The notes under the pieces: generated by a model | Database searches by the model: none | Seen by the model: the letters and a program-made list of their open reading frames with translations, nothing else | Told to the model about the DNA's origin: nothing | Made by a program: the position numbers and the translations under genes | In this document: one piece after another, positions 11,516 through 22,175 of the stretch | Position numbering within the stretch: the stretch's first letter is position 1 | Layout of the letters: each line of letters opens with the position of its first letter | From: Cunninghamia lanceolata | Lineage: Eukaryota; Streptophyta; Pinopsida; Cupressales; Cupressaceae | Direction: 5' to 3' | Length of the DNA stretch: 64,000 nt | Assembly (NCBI GenBank): GCA_027924645.1 | Contig: BSBN01001364.1 | Coordinates: forward strand, 124,001-188,000

Positions 11516-13753
11516 TGTTGGTGCTTAAATATGTATATGCAAGCACCTTCCCAAAAAATCCAAAAGTTCTAAGTCCATGGACCTCCTCAGCATGTTTCAG
11601 CATCAGCATCATATTTTCTTCGGAGAGGAGGTCATCATCATCATATTTCCATCACCCTAATTATTCTTGCGAGGGTCATTTTTCATACCAACCTGATCTT
11701 CTGCCCGGCGAGTGATATTTTAATATCGAGTGATCTTAGTTAAGATCATCCTGATGTTGTTATTGCAAAGTTCCAAGTATGACCTGTTCTTCTACAGGGT
11801 CATCATATTTGAACATCGAGTGATCTTGGTTAAGATCATCCTAATGTTACTTTATCACTTCATGTTCTTTCATCGCCCGGTGCCGATATATGAATGTAAT
11901 GGTGACGTCATCCGGATATGTGGAGATGCGTGGTATGCAGATATGATGCTGACGTCATCAGGATTTTTGTGGGCATGCAGGATGTTCATCGGCGAGACAT
12001 TTGGTATTGACAAAGCAGGAGGATCTTCCTCTGATGCATCAAGTTGTGCTGATGAAGGCGATTATCATGCGGGTAATATTGCAATATGATGCTGATGTCA
12101 GGGTGATATTTTCATAAGGTGATGAGGTCCAGATATGCTTTCCCGCAGGGTGATATTTTCTGCGGGGTGATATTTCATATCAGGGTGATGTGAAGTATCG
12201 GGGTGATATTTTGCATATCGGAGGATGTGTGCAGGGAGAGCCATCGGCATGACTTTGGTCATTGGCGTATTAGGAATATGTCACTCTGATATGTTGGGTC
12301 CTCCCGATGAAGGATGTTCATCGGCAAGATATGTGATGTCAGGAGGACAAGCAAGTGGTTTGCCGATGAGGAGGGTCTGGCCGATAGAAGATGATGAGGT
12401 TTATACTGGTGTCGTCGGGAGCAAAAGCACTGACATCATATATGCTCATGGCCTAGTATATAAAGTATTGAGGGGATCTCCGCAGGGTGCATGTGGGATA
12501 AATGGTTCCCACATGATTTGAAATATCAAGGTGATAAATCTTGGCGGGAAACGGTTGCGATGCACAGTATGATGTTTTTCCCAAGGCCGAGAGTTGGTGC
12601 ACCATTAATGGCGGATGTTACAGGGTATGGGTGAAGACATGGATAGATCAGGTACCCGTTTGAAGTTGTACATCCACAGGTGGTGGCACAAGGCTCGAGA
12701 CCTTTCCCCTGTCTCCTCTTCCACTTGCTACATTGAATGTTTGAGCGCCATTTCCTCAAAATGAACTGTATCTGGCAGACTTTTGAGTCACCCAGTGGTT
12801 AATGCTGAGTACTTGCCTTGCTATATATAGCAAGCTGTGTTGCTCATTTGTTGGTTGTTGAAGGCCTGGGACATTTTTGTGTAAATAACGAAGAATAGGG
12901 CATGATCCTGGTTGTTCTATACCATTTTGGAGTTTATGAGTTGCAACATGAATGTATTTTGCACATATGTTCAGTTTCAATGTTGATTTTATATGAGAAA
13001 TGCTTCATTGCATGTGTTTATCTGCTTGTCTCCATTTGCTGCATGTTATTCTCCTTCTTCTGAATCTGGTTGCTAAGGGTTTCTCAGGTTCTAGGGTATG
13101 GTTTTCTGTATCACATGTTTGATCTCTAACTTCCATTCAAGGAGTGGATTAAATTGTTTTAGGTTGAGCATGGGGAAGGTTGCATGTCAGCAGGGATATC
13201 TGTAAGTAGAGGCAGCTAAATACCCATCCTTGGGTGATGTTTGTAAGGCAAGCATCAAATCCAACCCCTTGAAACTTGAATGCTAGTTGCAAACCATCTG
13301 CTGTATACGTCTAGTTGACTCCTTGCCTAATGGATAGGCACCAGTCTGCTCCTGGGTCAGTAGTTATGAGCCAAAACCCCTTGTCTTGCATCCAGGACAT
13401 CATGTCCAACCATTTCAACACCTCCACCCGTTAATTGTAGGAGTAGGATTAGGACCCTTGCATACTCTCATACCTAACCAGACACATATGTCCAAGAATG
13501 TTGCCAACCTTGTGATCTATCATGCAGATCTTGGTCCATACATGAGAGTATTCTGCCTGTTGTTGTCAAGTTAGATCTTTCTATCATTGAGCTAGTCAAG
13601 GTTACATCTTTAGCTATAGGGATACCCCCCTTGGTGTGGCAGAACTAGAAGTGAAGGGGAGGAGCTCATGCAACCTTTTGTATTAGTTGGTTGAATCTGC
13701 ACATGCATAGGAACTGGCAAACCCTGATGTTGATTCAGAAGAAAAAACTAACA
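11516..13753 (+). repeat. 5' LTR of element E (2238 bp)
   Basis: Matches 15421-17562 along its whole length. It contains two TGACGTCA palindromes (11903-11910 and 11950-11957), a duplicated GTGATCTT-GTTAAGATCA block around 11720-11850, several GGGTGATATT repeats at about 12100-12220, and a palindromic TATA region at 12817-12834. The open frames at 11730-12089 and 12225-12521 recur in the 3' LTR but show no domain and are treated as chance. Confidence 0.93.
12817..12834 (+). promoter_or_regulatory. Probable LTR TATA box inside a perfect 18-bp palindrome
   Basis: CTTGCTATATATAGCAAG is its own reverse complement. The identical palindrome is in the 3' LTR at 16626-16643, so it is conserved between the copies. 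The position about two thirds into the LTR is plausible for a U3/R promoter; no transcription start can be seen directly. Confidence 0.6.
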
Positions 13754-13756
13754 AAA

Positions 13757-13774
13757 TGGCGACTCTGCCGGGGA
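13757..13774 (+). promoter_or_regulatory. Primer-binding-site-like sequence of element E, with two imperfect repeats downstream
   Basis: TGGCGACTCTGCCGGGGA begins three bases after the 5' LTR end. It resembles the tRNA-Arg-type primer sites I recall for Ogre-like gypsy elements, but the tRNA is not established. Near copies occur at 13825-13842 (TGGCAACTCTGCTGGGGA, preceded by CACCAACAAAA, like an LTR end) and, truncated, at 13964-13975. Confidence 0.65.
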
Positions 13775-14143
13775 TGATTTGATGAAAACAGAATATATTT
13801 TATCCATCCGAGTCACCAACAAAATGGCAACTCTGCTGGGGACGATTTGAAAGTGTTATCCTGCAATCTCTAGTGAAGTTTGCCTTACTCTGCTGGTGGA
13901 ATGAACTCAGAAAAATATATGGTAAGCTTTCAGTTGTTGTAAATTTTGTCCTCTCTAGAGAGGTGGCGACTCTGCAAAAAAGATTTAAGTGCACATGAAA
14001 GGTAGATGTATGTTGTGTGATAAAAGATGTTCAGATTTCTGCATCTGGATGAGAAAAGGTACCTAGCTTCTTCCCCTTTATATTTATTATTTGCTGCATA
14101 AGTTAGATGCCAGGGGAAGCCTTAGGTCTTAGGCAGACAAAGG

Positions 14144-15283
14144 ATGTCTAAGAGTGAAATTTTTATGAATCCAAATATGTATCATCCCATACTCAGTCAA
14201 GAAGGGGGTGATATGTTGAATAAAAGAATAGAAGAGATAAAAAATAGGTTGATATTCTTAGAGGCTAGGCAGGCCCAGTTAAATAGCAGTAACCCTGTTG
14301 TGTCTGCCAGTCAGAAGGCTAAACCTCTTCTCAGCCCTTTTGATCCTTAGTATGACCTTGAGATCATGGCATCATGTGAAGATAAAAGTGAAAATGAAAA
14401 GATATCAGTTGAGGATGCCATTGAAAGGATCAATGATGACTCCCATTGCAAGGTTGAGGTGTCTGGTCCTGAAAATAATGATGTGGTTATGGATAGAAAT
14501 GAACATCTGTTTAAATGGGTTTGTGGAGATAATTGTGAGTATTGTGCTTAGGATAGAGAAGAAATAAGCACACAGGCTGATACTCCTCCATAAAGAGAAT
14601 CCATTGATGGTGAAGATGCATGCTCTGCTGCCTATGAACCAATGGCATACCATGATGAGGCTGAGACACCTGGATCACCCATTTTTGACACATATGGTGA
14701 TGAGGATCCATTTGAGTATGGTGAGGATCTAAACATTTTTTTTTACTTGGATTCTGTTTCTCATCCTGATGAAGGAGAAACCAACATACATCAGGTAAGT
14801 GATTGTAAAGATGTGCCAGATTGTAAAGAGGTGCCAGAGCCTGATCTTTTCCAGCATGATGTACCTGATGATTGTGTGCATGATGTGCACAATTCTAAAT
14901 TTGAAAGCTTTTCTTTTGATAGGCCAACTCATGAAGAGAGCCCTGATTTTCCTAGTTGCGTGGTGGACTTTGAGTATTTTCAGTTCTCAGTCCAGCTAGG
15001 AGATCATTCTGCAATGCATATTGCTGATGTAGATGATAAGTGCTATATGCCATATGAATATGCATTGCCTAATAAACATTACACCCTCATGTCACATGAT
15101 GCTGAAGGTTGTCTGCATAGGGGTGACAGTGACAAGCTAAATCAAAGGGTTGAATATGCAGATGACAAGGTTTGTTTGTGGGTAGGTCATGACAGTATCT
15201 TCAAGCTTGATCCAGTGCATGCAGATGAAAACAAGATATTTGACAAAGGGAGATATAGGTATTTCTTTTCTTGGTGGCCTTAG
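14144..15283 (+). pseudogene. Decayed acidic ORF of element E, unknown family
   Basis: A single frame of 380 codons from the ATG at 14144 to the TAG at 15281-15283, with three internal stops (TAG 14348, TAG 14549, TAA 14591) and no frameshift. The first 70 residues include a Lys/Glu-rich helix-like segment (KRIEEIKNRL). The rest is very rich in Asp and Glu, with an unusual number of His and Cys residues, and no repeat, zinc knuckle or catalytic motif that I can name. It is the only frame in the interior, so it is either the element's own protein or a captured sequence. The longest surviving piece is 213 codons (14642-15283). Function unknown. Confidence 0.55.
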
Positions 15284-15420
15284 GCCATCAAGTGTGTTTG
15301 GTGATGCAGGTTAGTGCAGTATTTGACTCTGTGCCCAATGGATAAGGGACTGGTCTGCATCCCAAAGATCTGAGGTTCTTGCCATGCCTGCAAGAGGCAT
15401 GCATCCCTAGACAGAGCATG

Positions 15421-17562
15421 TGTTGGTGCTTAAATATGTATATGCAAGCACCTTCCCAAAAAATCCAAAAGTTCTAAGTCCATGGACCTCCTCAGCATGT
15501 TTCAGCATCAACATCATATTTTCTTCGGAGAGGATGTCATCATCATCATATTTCCATCACCCTGATTATTCTTATGAGGGTCATTTTTCATACCAACCTG
15601 ATCTTCTGCCCGATAGGTGATATTTTAATATCGGGTGATCTTAGTTAAGATCACCCTGATGTTGTTATTGCAAAGTTCCAAGTATGACCTGATCTTCTGC
15701 AGGGTCATCATATTTGAACATCGGGTGATCTTGGTTAAGATCATCCTGATGTTACTTTATCACTTCATGTTCTTTCATTGCCCGGTGTCGATATATGAAT
15801 GTGATGGTGACGTCATCCGGATATGTGGAGATGCGCGGTATGCAGATATGATGCTGATGTCATCAGGATTTTTGTGGGCATGCAGGATGTTCATCGACGA
15901 GACATTTGGTATCAGCAAAGCAGGAGGATCTTCCACCGATGCATCAGGTTGTGCCGATGAAGGCGATTATCATGCGGGTGATATTGCAATATGATGATGT
16001 GAAGTATCGGGGTGATATTTTGCATATCAGAGGATGTGTGCAGGGAGAGCCGTCAGCATGACTTTGGTCATTGGCGTGTTAGGAATGTGTCACTCCGATA
16101 TGTTGGGTCCTCCCGATGAAGGATGTTCATCGGCAAGATATGTGATGTCGGGAGGACAAGCAAGTGGTTTGTCGATGAGGAGGGCCTGGCTGATGGAAGA
16201 TGATGAGGTTTATACTAGTCTCGTCGGGAACAAAAGCACCGACATCATATATGCTCATGGCCCAGTATATAAAGTGTTGAGGGGATCTTTGCAGGGTGCA
16301 TGTGGGATAAATGGTTCCCACATGATTTGAAATATCAGGGTGATAAATCTTGGCGGGAAATGGTTGAGATGCACAGTATGATGTTTTTCCCAAGGCCGCG
16401 AGTTGGTGCACCATTAATGGTGGATGTTATAGGGTATGGGTGAAGACGTGGATAGATTAGGTACCCATTTGAAGTTGTACATCCACGGGTGGCGGTGCAA
16501 GGCTCGAGACCTTTCCCCTGTCTCCTCTTCCACCTGCTGCATTGAATGTTTGAGCACCATTTCCTCAGAATGAACTGTATCTGGCAGACTTTTGAGTCAC
16601 CCAGTGATTAATGTTGAGTACCTGCCTTGCTATATATAGCAAGCTGTGTTTCTCATTTGTTGTTTGTTGAAGGCATGGGGCATTTTTGTGTAAATAACGA
16701 AGAACACGACATGATCCTGGTTGTTCTATCCCATTTTGGAGTTTATGAGTTGCAACATGAATGTAGTTTGCACATATGTTCAGTTTCAATGTTGATTTTA
16801 TATGAGAAATGCTTCAATGCATGTGTTTATCTACTTGTCTCCATTTGCTGCATGTTATTCTCCTTCTTCTGAATCTGGTTGCTAAGGGTTTCTCAGGTTC
16901 TAGGGTATGGTTTTTTGTATCACATGTATGATCTCTAACTTCCATTCAAGGAGTGGATTAAATTGTTTTAGGTTGAGCATGGGGAAGGGTGCATATCAGT
17001 AGGGATATCTGTAAGTAGATGCAGCTAAATACCCATCCTTGGGTGATGTTTGTAAGGCAAGCATCAAATCTAACCCCTTGAAACTTGAATGCTAGTTGCA
17101 AACCATCTGCTGTATATGTCTAGTTGACTCCTTGTCCAATGGATAGGCACCAGTTTGCTCCTGGGTCAGTAGTTATGAGCCAAAACCCCTTGTCTTACAT
17201 CCAGGACATCATGTCCAACCATTTCAACACCTCCACCCATTAGTTGTAGGAGTAGGATTAGGACCCTTGCATACTCTCATACCCAACTAGACACATATGT
17301 CCAAGAATGTTGCCAACCTTGTGATCTATCATGCAGATCTTGGTCCATACATGAGAGTATTCTACCTGTTGTTGCCAAGTTAGATCTTTCTATCATTGAG
17401 CTAGTCAAGGTTACATCTTTAGCTATAGGGATACCCCCCTTGGTGCGGCAGAACCAGAAGTGAAGGGGAGGAGCTCACGCAACCTCCTATATTAGTTGGC
17501 TAAATCTACACGTGCATAGGAACTAGCAAACCCTAATGTTGATTCAGAAGAAAAAACCAACA
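15421..17562 (+). repeat. 3' LTR of element E (2142 bp)
   Basis: Counterpart of 11516-13753. It lacks about 99 bp present in the 5' LTR (between the TGATG repeats at 12087-12091 and 12186-12190), which explains the length difference. The second TGACGTCA site of the 5' LTR reads TGATGTCA here, a CpG-to-TpG change. No clear polypurine tract is seen immediately before 15421. Confidence 0.93.
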
Positions 17563-17567
17563 CAATT

Positions 17568-18269
17568 TATGGAAATAATTTATTGGGTTTGTGGTGCAGG
17601 AGCACCTAGAAAATCATGTTTTGTGTTGTAATAAGGTCTATTTGACCAATGCATGTCATTTCAATTTCTATTTAGGTTCTTCAAGACCTAGAACCAATTT
17701 TGTAAGTCCCAAGTGACTTAGGACACATTTGTCAAATTATTAATCACATAGTGCCAAAACAGGGCAGTATGACAGTTTGAGGCAGTTTTTGGATCGGTTG
17801 GTCTCCCAAATGTTTGCATGGTTGGTTTTCCTCAACTACTCCAAATCGGTTGGCCTCCCACAGCAGTGGGTTAAAGAGCATAACAGAATGAACATTACGT
17901 AGCGATTCTATTCTATCTTATTGTGTGTTCATTTCTGGAAGTATGTATGAATTATGCTTAAGAACAATAAAGCTCTGTTCCATCCCCTTTTGTGTTTTCC
18001 TGTTCTTAGATTCAAGGATTTTGTAATTGTGCTTAGTAGATTCTCATTTCAGTAGTTTGTTGCAGAATGGTTCATTGAAGTATTCCACTGGTACGATTCT
18101 TGTTGAGATCAGTGGAATGGTTTCGTTATACAAATATTTGTTTTTGTTTCCTATTTTGTTTTCCTGTTCAACGGCGTAGAGAACTGAAACGGAGTGTCTT
18201 GCACAGTAGATCACCTAGCATCTCCATGTGCTAGGGTTCGGTTGAAGAGTAGATGAATCATAGGGTTGC
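17568..18269. other. Unclassified non-coding flank of element E
   Basis: Continues the sequence interrupted by element E. It includes an AATAAAGCTCT stretch near 17970 that could be an LTR polyadenylation region, and T-rich runs around 18140. It may be the remainder of an older LTR whose start lies left of element E, but I could not pair it with a second copy. Confidence 0.35.
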
Positions 18270-19060
18270 AGAACTGCTAAAAGTCATTATCGGTGAGACC
18301 GAGGCCATCGGCAAAATATTTCTCTCTCAGAGCGATAAGGATAGTTTGGCTGAGCGCGGGAAGACTCTTGGTGTAATGGCTTAATAACACTGCAATTCAC
18401 TGAAGAGAGGTTCAAGCCGTCAAATGGAAGTCACGGTCTAAAGATTCATATCGGGGTGATAAGAGATAAGTGATATCAACAGGAAATCCATCGGTGTATC
18501 GGCTTAGTGAAACTGGAGTTCGCCGATAGAGTTGAGTCTCACCGCACTTGAAGTCAGAATGGATCGGCATATCAAAGACACAAAAAGGAAGTCACGCCGA
18601 AGAGTAGTTGGTCCATCAGCGCATCGGCCTAAGTTTGTAAGTGTTCACCGATGACAAGGGTCACAGCGAAGACAATAATCATCAGCGTACTGGCGAAGCA
18701 AATCCTACCGTGGCCGATAGTAATTATCTTGCCGATAAGCGAAAGTCAAAGGTGATGTTAGAGTGATCGGTGCATTAGCCGAACGGGTATCCAAGTCTCA
18801 TCGAAGACAAATGCCATTGGCGCATCAGGAAACAAGTTCAAAGTTTCACTGATAGAAGTAAGTCTCGTTGACGATGAAGAGTTGATTGACTCGGTGTGAG
18901 TCCTGTTGTATCTCGCCGAAGATAAATGTAATTGAGCTATTGGTGTAAGGTAGACCAACGGTAAGACTTAAGAAAGTCATTCCAACCGACAGTTGTCTGA
19001 CCGATCGAGGTGTATCGGTGGCCAATAAGTGGAGTCTTGCCGACAGAAAACAAATTTGAT
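18270..19060. repeat. Degenerate block rich in ATCGG / CCGAT motifs
   Basis: About 800 bp with dozens of short motifs of the type ATCGGC, GCCGAT, CACCGAT and YGAAGACAA. They recur at irregular intervals with partial longer units (for example GTCTC-CGAAGACAAATG-CATTGGCGCATCGG). The stretch is richer in CpG than its AT-rich flanks. Related CATCGGC motifs also occur in the LTRs of element E just upstream. It looks like a decayed tandem array, possibly part of an LTR or leader. No coding potential recognised. Confidence 0.4.
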
Positions 19061-19259
19061 TTTGTCTACATTCCCACTATGCGCTCCTCATCAGTTTGTA
19101 ACAGTTGCAGACACGTTATTTTGCATTTTTTATTTTTCACTAGTGTGCTTTGGAGGAGCTCTGGACTACGTCTTCCACGGGTGTTGAACACGAGATTTCA
19201 CAACCAAGTTGGCTAATTTGTGCTCTTTCTTGCCCATTTCTTATAGTGACAAATTTGAA

Positions 19260-21223
19260 TACTTTAAGTCAACTGGGTGGGAATTGGTAAGAACAATTAT
19301 TTTTCATGAGTCCAGACTATTTGTTTACCCAAAATCTTTTGGAGATTTATTTGGCACCCTTAGCAGTTACAGAATCTTTTGTTTACTGGTTTCTCAAACA
19401 AGTAAAGATGAAGCTTTTGTTTATTGAGAATGATTTAGCTAAGGTGAAGGATACCGATCTAAGTCATATAGATTTTGACTTGGAGGATTTTTGGGCTCAA
19501 TTAGAGCAAAACCCTAAGTTACCTATAGCCCAGAAAATCCTAACAAGCAGGTTAGCTCATGCTCGGGGTTTCCCACCTATTACAATGTCCAAACCTAGTT
19601 GTTGCATGTGCAAAGAACTATTATCCTGATATTAAGGAGAAATTTCAAGAGCATGTTGGTTCTTCTTCTGTGCATAAAGAATTAGGAACAAGAGAGCAAG
19701 GAACCTCCTAGGCTTCTGGAATTCAAAAACTTCAGCTGGTGTGGATAAACCTCATCACAGAGTTGGTTCACAATCTAGTAGTGATAGGGATGGAGAATAG
19801 CCTGAAGATAATAGGAAAGTAAAACTAAAAGGTGTACGTGAACAGGATGGTCAGACTGCATTCGTGAAACCATGAGTGGAGAAGAAGTTGGATGCCTTAC
19901 AACAATTGTAGGTAGATCACATGACTTCTGTTGTGTATCCTTCACCTGGTAATGATTCTTCCATTTATCAACAGATTGTTGATGAGGGTACTTTTAGTTT
20001 TCGTTCCTTGTTTGAGAATCCAGCTTCCCTCGTATCAAATGAAATTCCTGTGCAAGATACTCCTAATCAGCCAAAGAGAGTTGTCTTGGGTGCAAGTGAG
20101 ATTGGTATAGTTTTGTCTTTCCCTTCCTGGCTAAATAAAGTTTTTGAGAAAAAGAGGAGATATCCCCCAACAACAGACATAAACGTTGATGTTGTGACTA
20201 CACCTAAGCCTAAGAAGGCTAAGAGGATGTCTCAGATGGTAACGGGTTCTTCCTTAGGGCATAGGATCTTGGAGATTGCAGACCCCATCAAGGATAAAAA
20301 TAAAAATAAAGTCACAGAAGCGGATTTCAATATGACCAAGATTGACATGGGTCCTCCTATGGTGGAAGGTGATTTATATCATTTAAAATTCTCAACGCAT
20401 GCTAACAAAGAGAGTTAAAGCTCAGCAACAAGAGAACGCAAAGCTGCAAGCCCAAGTGAATTCTCTGACATCTTTCATTCAATCTACTTTGAATATTACT
20501 TCTCAATCATCCTATGCAACTTCGAGTGTTTCTGTTGATGGAATGGATCTTAGCATGTTGCAACAAATCAAGAGATATCAAACTCTAGGTAAGGCCATTG
20601 AGCAATGGGTAGAGCGAGTCACCATTGATGGTTTGTTGTACATCAAGGAGGTCATGAAACTATATCCCCTCCTTTCTGATAAAAGGAAAGAGTTAATTCC
20701 AGAGTTACAAAATTTAAAGAGGGATGACAGAAATCTGCTCACAGACTTTACAGAGATACAAGAAATGATGAAAATTGATACAAATATTCTTGTAACTGAG
20801 AAAATTTTTAATGATCCAAATGAGAATGATTTTGCGTCTTGGCTAGATGCACTAGAGTGGAAGAGGTCTGTGCTAGGGGATTTTAGTGGACAAATAAGAA
20901 GAATTTTGGCTCAACATTTCACTGATATGGCTGATCTTAAAAACAATTGTACCATCTTAGATGTAGAGATTTCAGATGAAAGTGGAGAGAACTTGCTTGA
21001 TGTTAAGGAAGTAAAGCAAAATTTTAAGAAGAGGCTTACTGAAGAGCATGTTGCCACAGTTAATGGTGAATCACTAGGGAAGCTTGGGCATATAGCATCA
21101 TATCTCACAACTTTTAGGCATGGAATTGATGATGTCTTTATGAGAGTAATAGATGCAGAGAGAATGATAGATAAGTGGAAATTTTGGGCAAAGAACACTT
21201 GTACACCAAGTTCCAGGACTTAA
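19260..21223 (+). pseudogene. Decayed gag-like ORF, unidentified family
   Basis: Open pieces at 19306-19629, 19921-20418 and 20399-21223 form one decayed protein. A frame change near 19590 keeps coding sense (CAKNYYPDIKEKFQEH) and another lies near 20400. The middle is basic (PKPKKAKRMSQ). The C-terminal 274 residues start with a Gln-rich coiled coil (KAQQQENAKLQAQVNSL), then a helical region with VKQNFKKRLTEEH. There is no zinc knuckle, protease or polymerase. Overall composition (charged, helical, followed directly by AT-rich DNA) resembles the two ORFs at 1-7.8 kb, but I could not align them. Possibly a structural protein of a non-autonomous LTR element. Confidence 0.45.
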
Positions 21224-21760
21224 AAACCCATAATTAGTAGGTTCAGGAGATACAAGGTGAAACTGAGAGCACATGTGGACTCGACTACTGCTGGTGAACA
21301 GGACAAGAAAAATGAAGCGACTAGGGAGGAAGACCAAACGACTACCACATGATGGCATTTCTTAGTTTTATGTTATTTCTTTAAACATGCTCTGAATACT
21401 CTAAGACTCTTGTGGCAAAAGACTTATTATTATATATTTCAATATTTATATAATTTAGTGTTACTATATATTTCTGTTATTTTCAATATATTATTATGAA
21501 TGGAAGCTTGAGGAGTTGATTTCTGAAGTCATAAAGTTTGTGTTATAGAGGATGAATCTGTATTCTTTTTATGTATCCTTTTGAATTTTCTTTTTTTAAA
21601 TAATTATCTATTAATTTTTGTTAATTAGAATCATTGTTACTTGACACTTGTCTCTATTCCAGAGACTTTATGTAGAAAGATGGGTGTGTCAGAACTGTAG
21701 CCCGGAATGGAACTTCAACTGATGCCATTGATTCTGATGCCGTTGATTCTGATACTAAAT
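21224..21760. other. AT-rich stretch downstream of the decayed ORF
   Basis: No gene. At about 21682-21733 it shares a run with 11275-11325 (both contain GGGTGTGTCAG followed by A/TACTNTNGCCC and later CATTGATT). This may mark starts of related LTRs. Confidence 0.4.
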
Positions 21761-22150
21761 AAACTATAAATTCACCAGGAATATTAGACATTATAATATA
21801 TCATTTGATATTTTCTCCAACCACACTGACTTTTCAAAAAATTGCAAGCACAATCGCCAAATATTCTATTTTATATTTTTGAATATCTATATAATTCGCC
21901 ACCTAAATTATTTTATATTTTTTAATATCTATATAATTCGCCACCCAATTTATTTTACTTTTTGGAATACAACTATAATTCGCCACCTAATTTATTAAAT
22001 CTTTTGGAATACAACTATAATTTGCCAAGGAAATTTTAAAAAAAAAAAACTATCTACAATTTGCCAACAAAAAAGACAATGTCGACAAATTTGAAAAATT
22101 CACCAATGAAATTAATTTTTTTTTGAAATAGGCATAGATTCGCCAGGATT
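21760..22150. repeat. 39-42 bp tandem array, about ten units
   Basis: A marker CGCC (or CACC, CTCC, TGCC), usually preceded by AATT, occurs at 21773, 21815, 21855, 21897, 21939, 21981, 22023, 22062, 22101 and 22141. Spacings are 42, 40, 42, 42, 42, 42, 39, 39 and 40. The four central units also share the intervening TTTATTTTATATTTTT-like and ATCTATATAATTCGCCACC sequence. The array is followed by a run of ten G at 22166-22175. Confidence 0.85.
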
Positions 22151-22175
22151 TTATAGGTTTTTTTAGGGGGGGGGG

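Larger units (their letters stand above)
11516..17562 (+). mobile_element. Complete non-autonomous LTR retrotransposon (element E)
   Basis: Two long direct repeats start TGTTGG and end CTAACA/CCAACA. The element is flanked by a perfect 5-bp target duplication CAATT (11511-11515 and 17563-17567). A primer-site-like sequence starts three bases after the 5' LTR. The interior (13754-15420) is only 1.67 kb and encodes no protease, reverse transcriptase or integrase, only one decayed acidic ORF. Together with LTRs over 2.1 kb this fits a large non-autonomous derivative (LARD-like) that needs enzymes from another element. By eye the LTRs differ by about 4% in aligned parts plus one 99-bp indel, so the insertion is moderately old. 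Confidence 0.9.

Noticed and set aside
11730..12521. Open frames of 119 and 98 codons inside the 5' LTR of element E, repeated at 15635-16330
   Set aside because: They are similar in both copies only because the LTRs are copies. Composition is not protein-like and no domain is seen.
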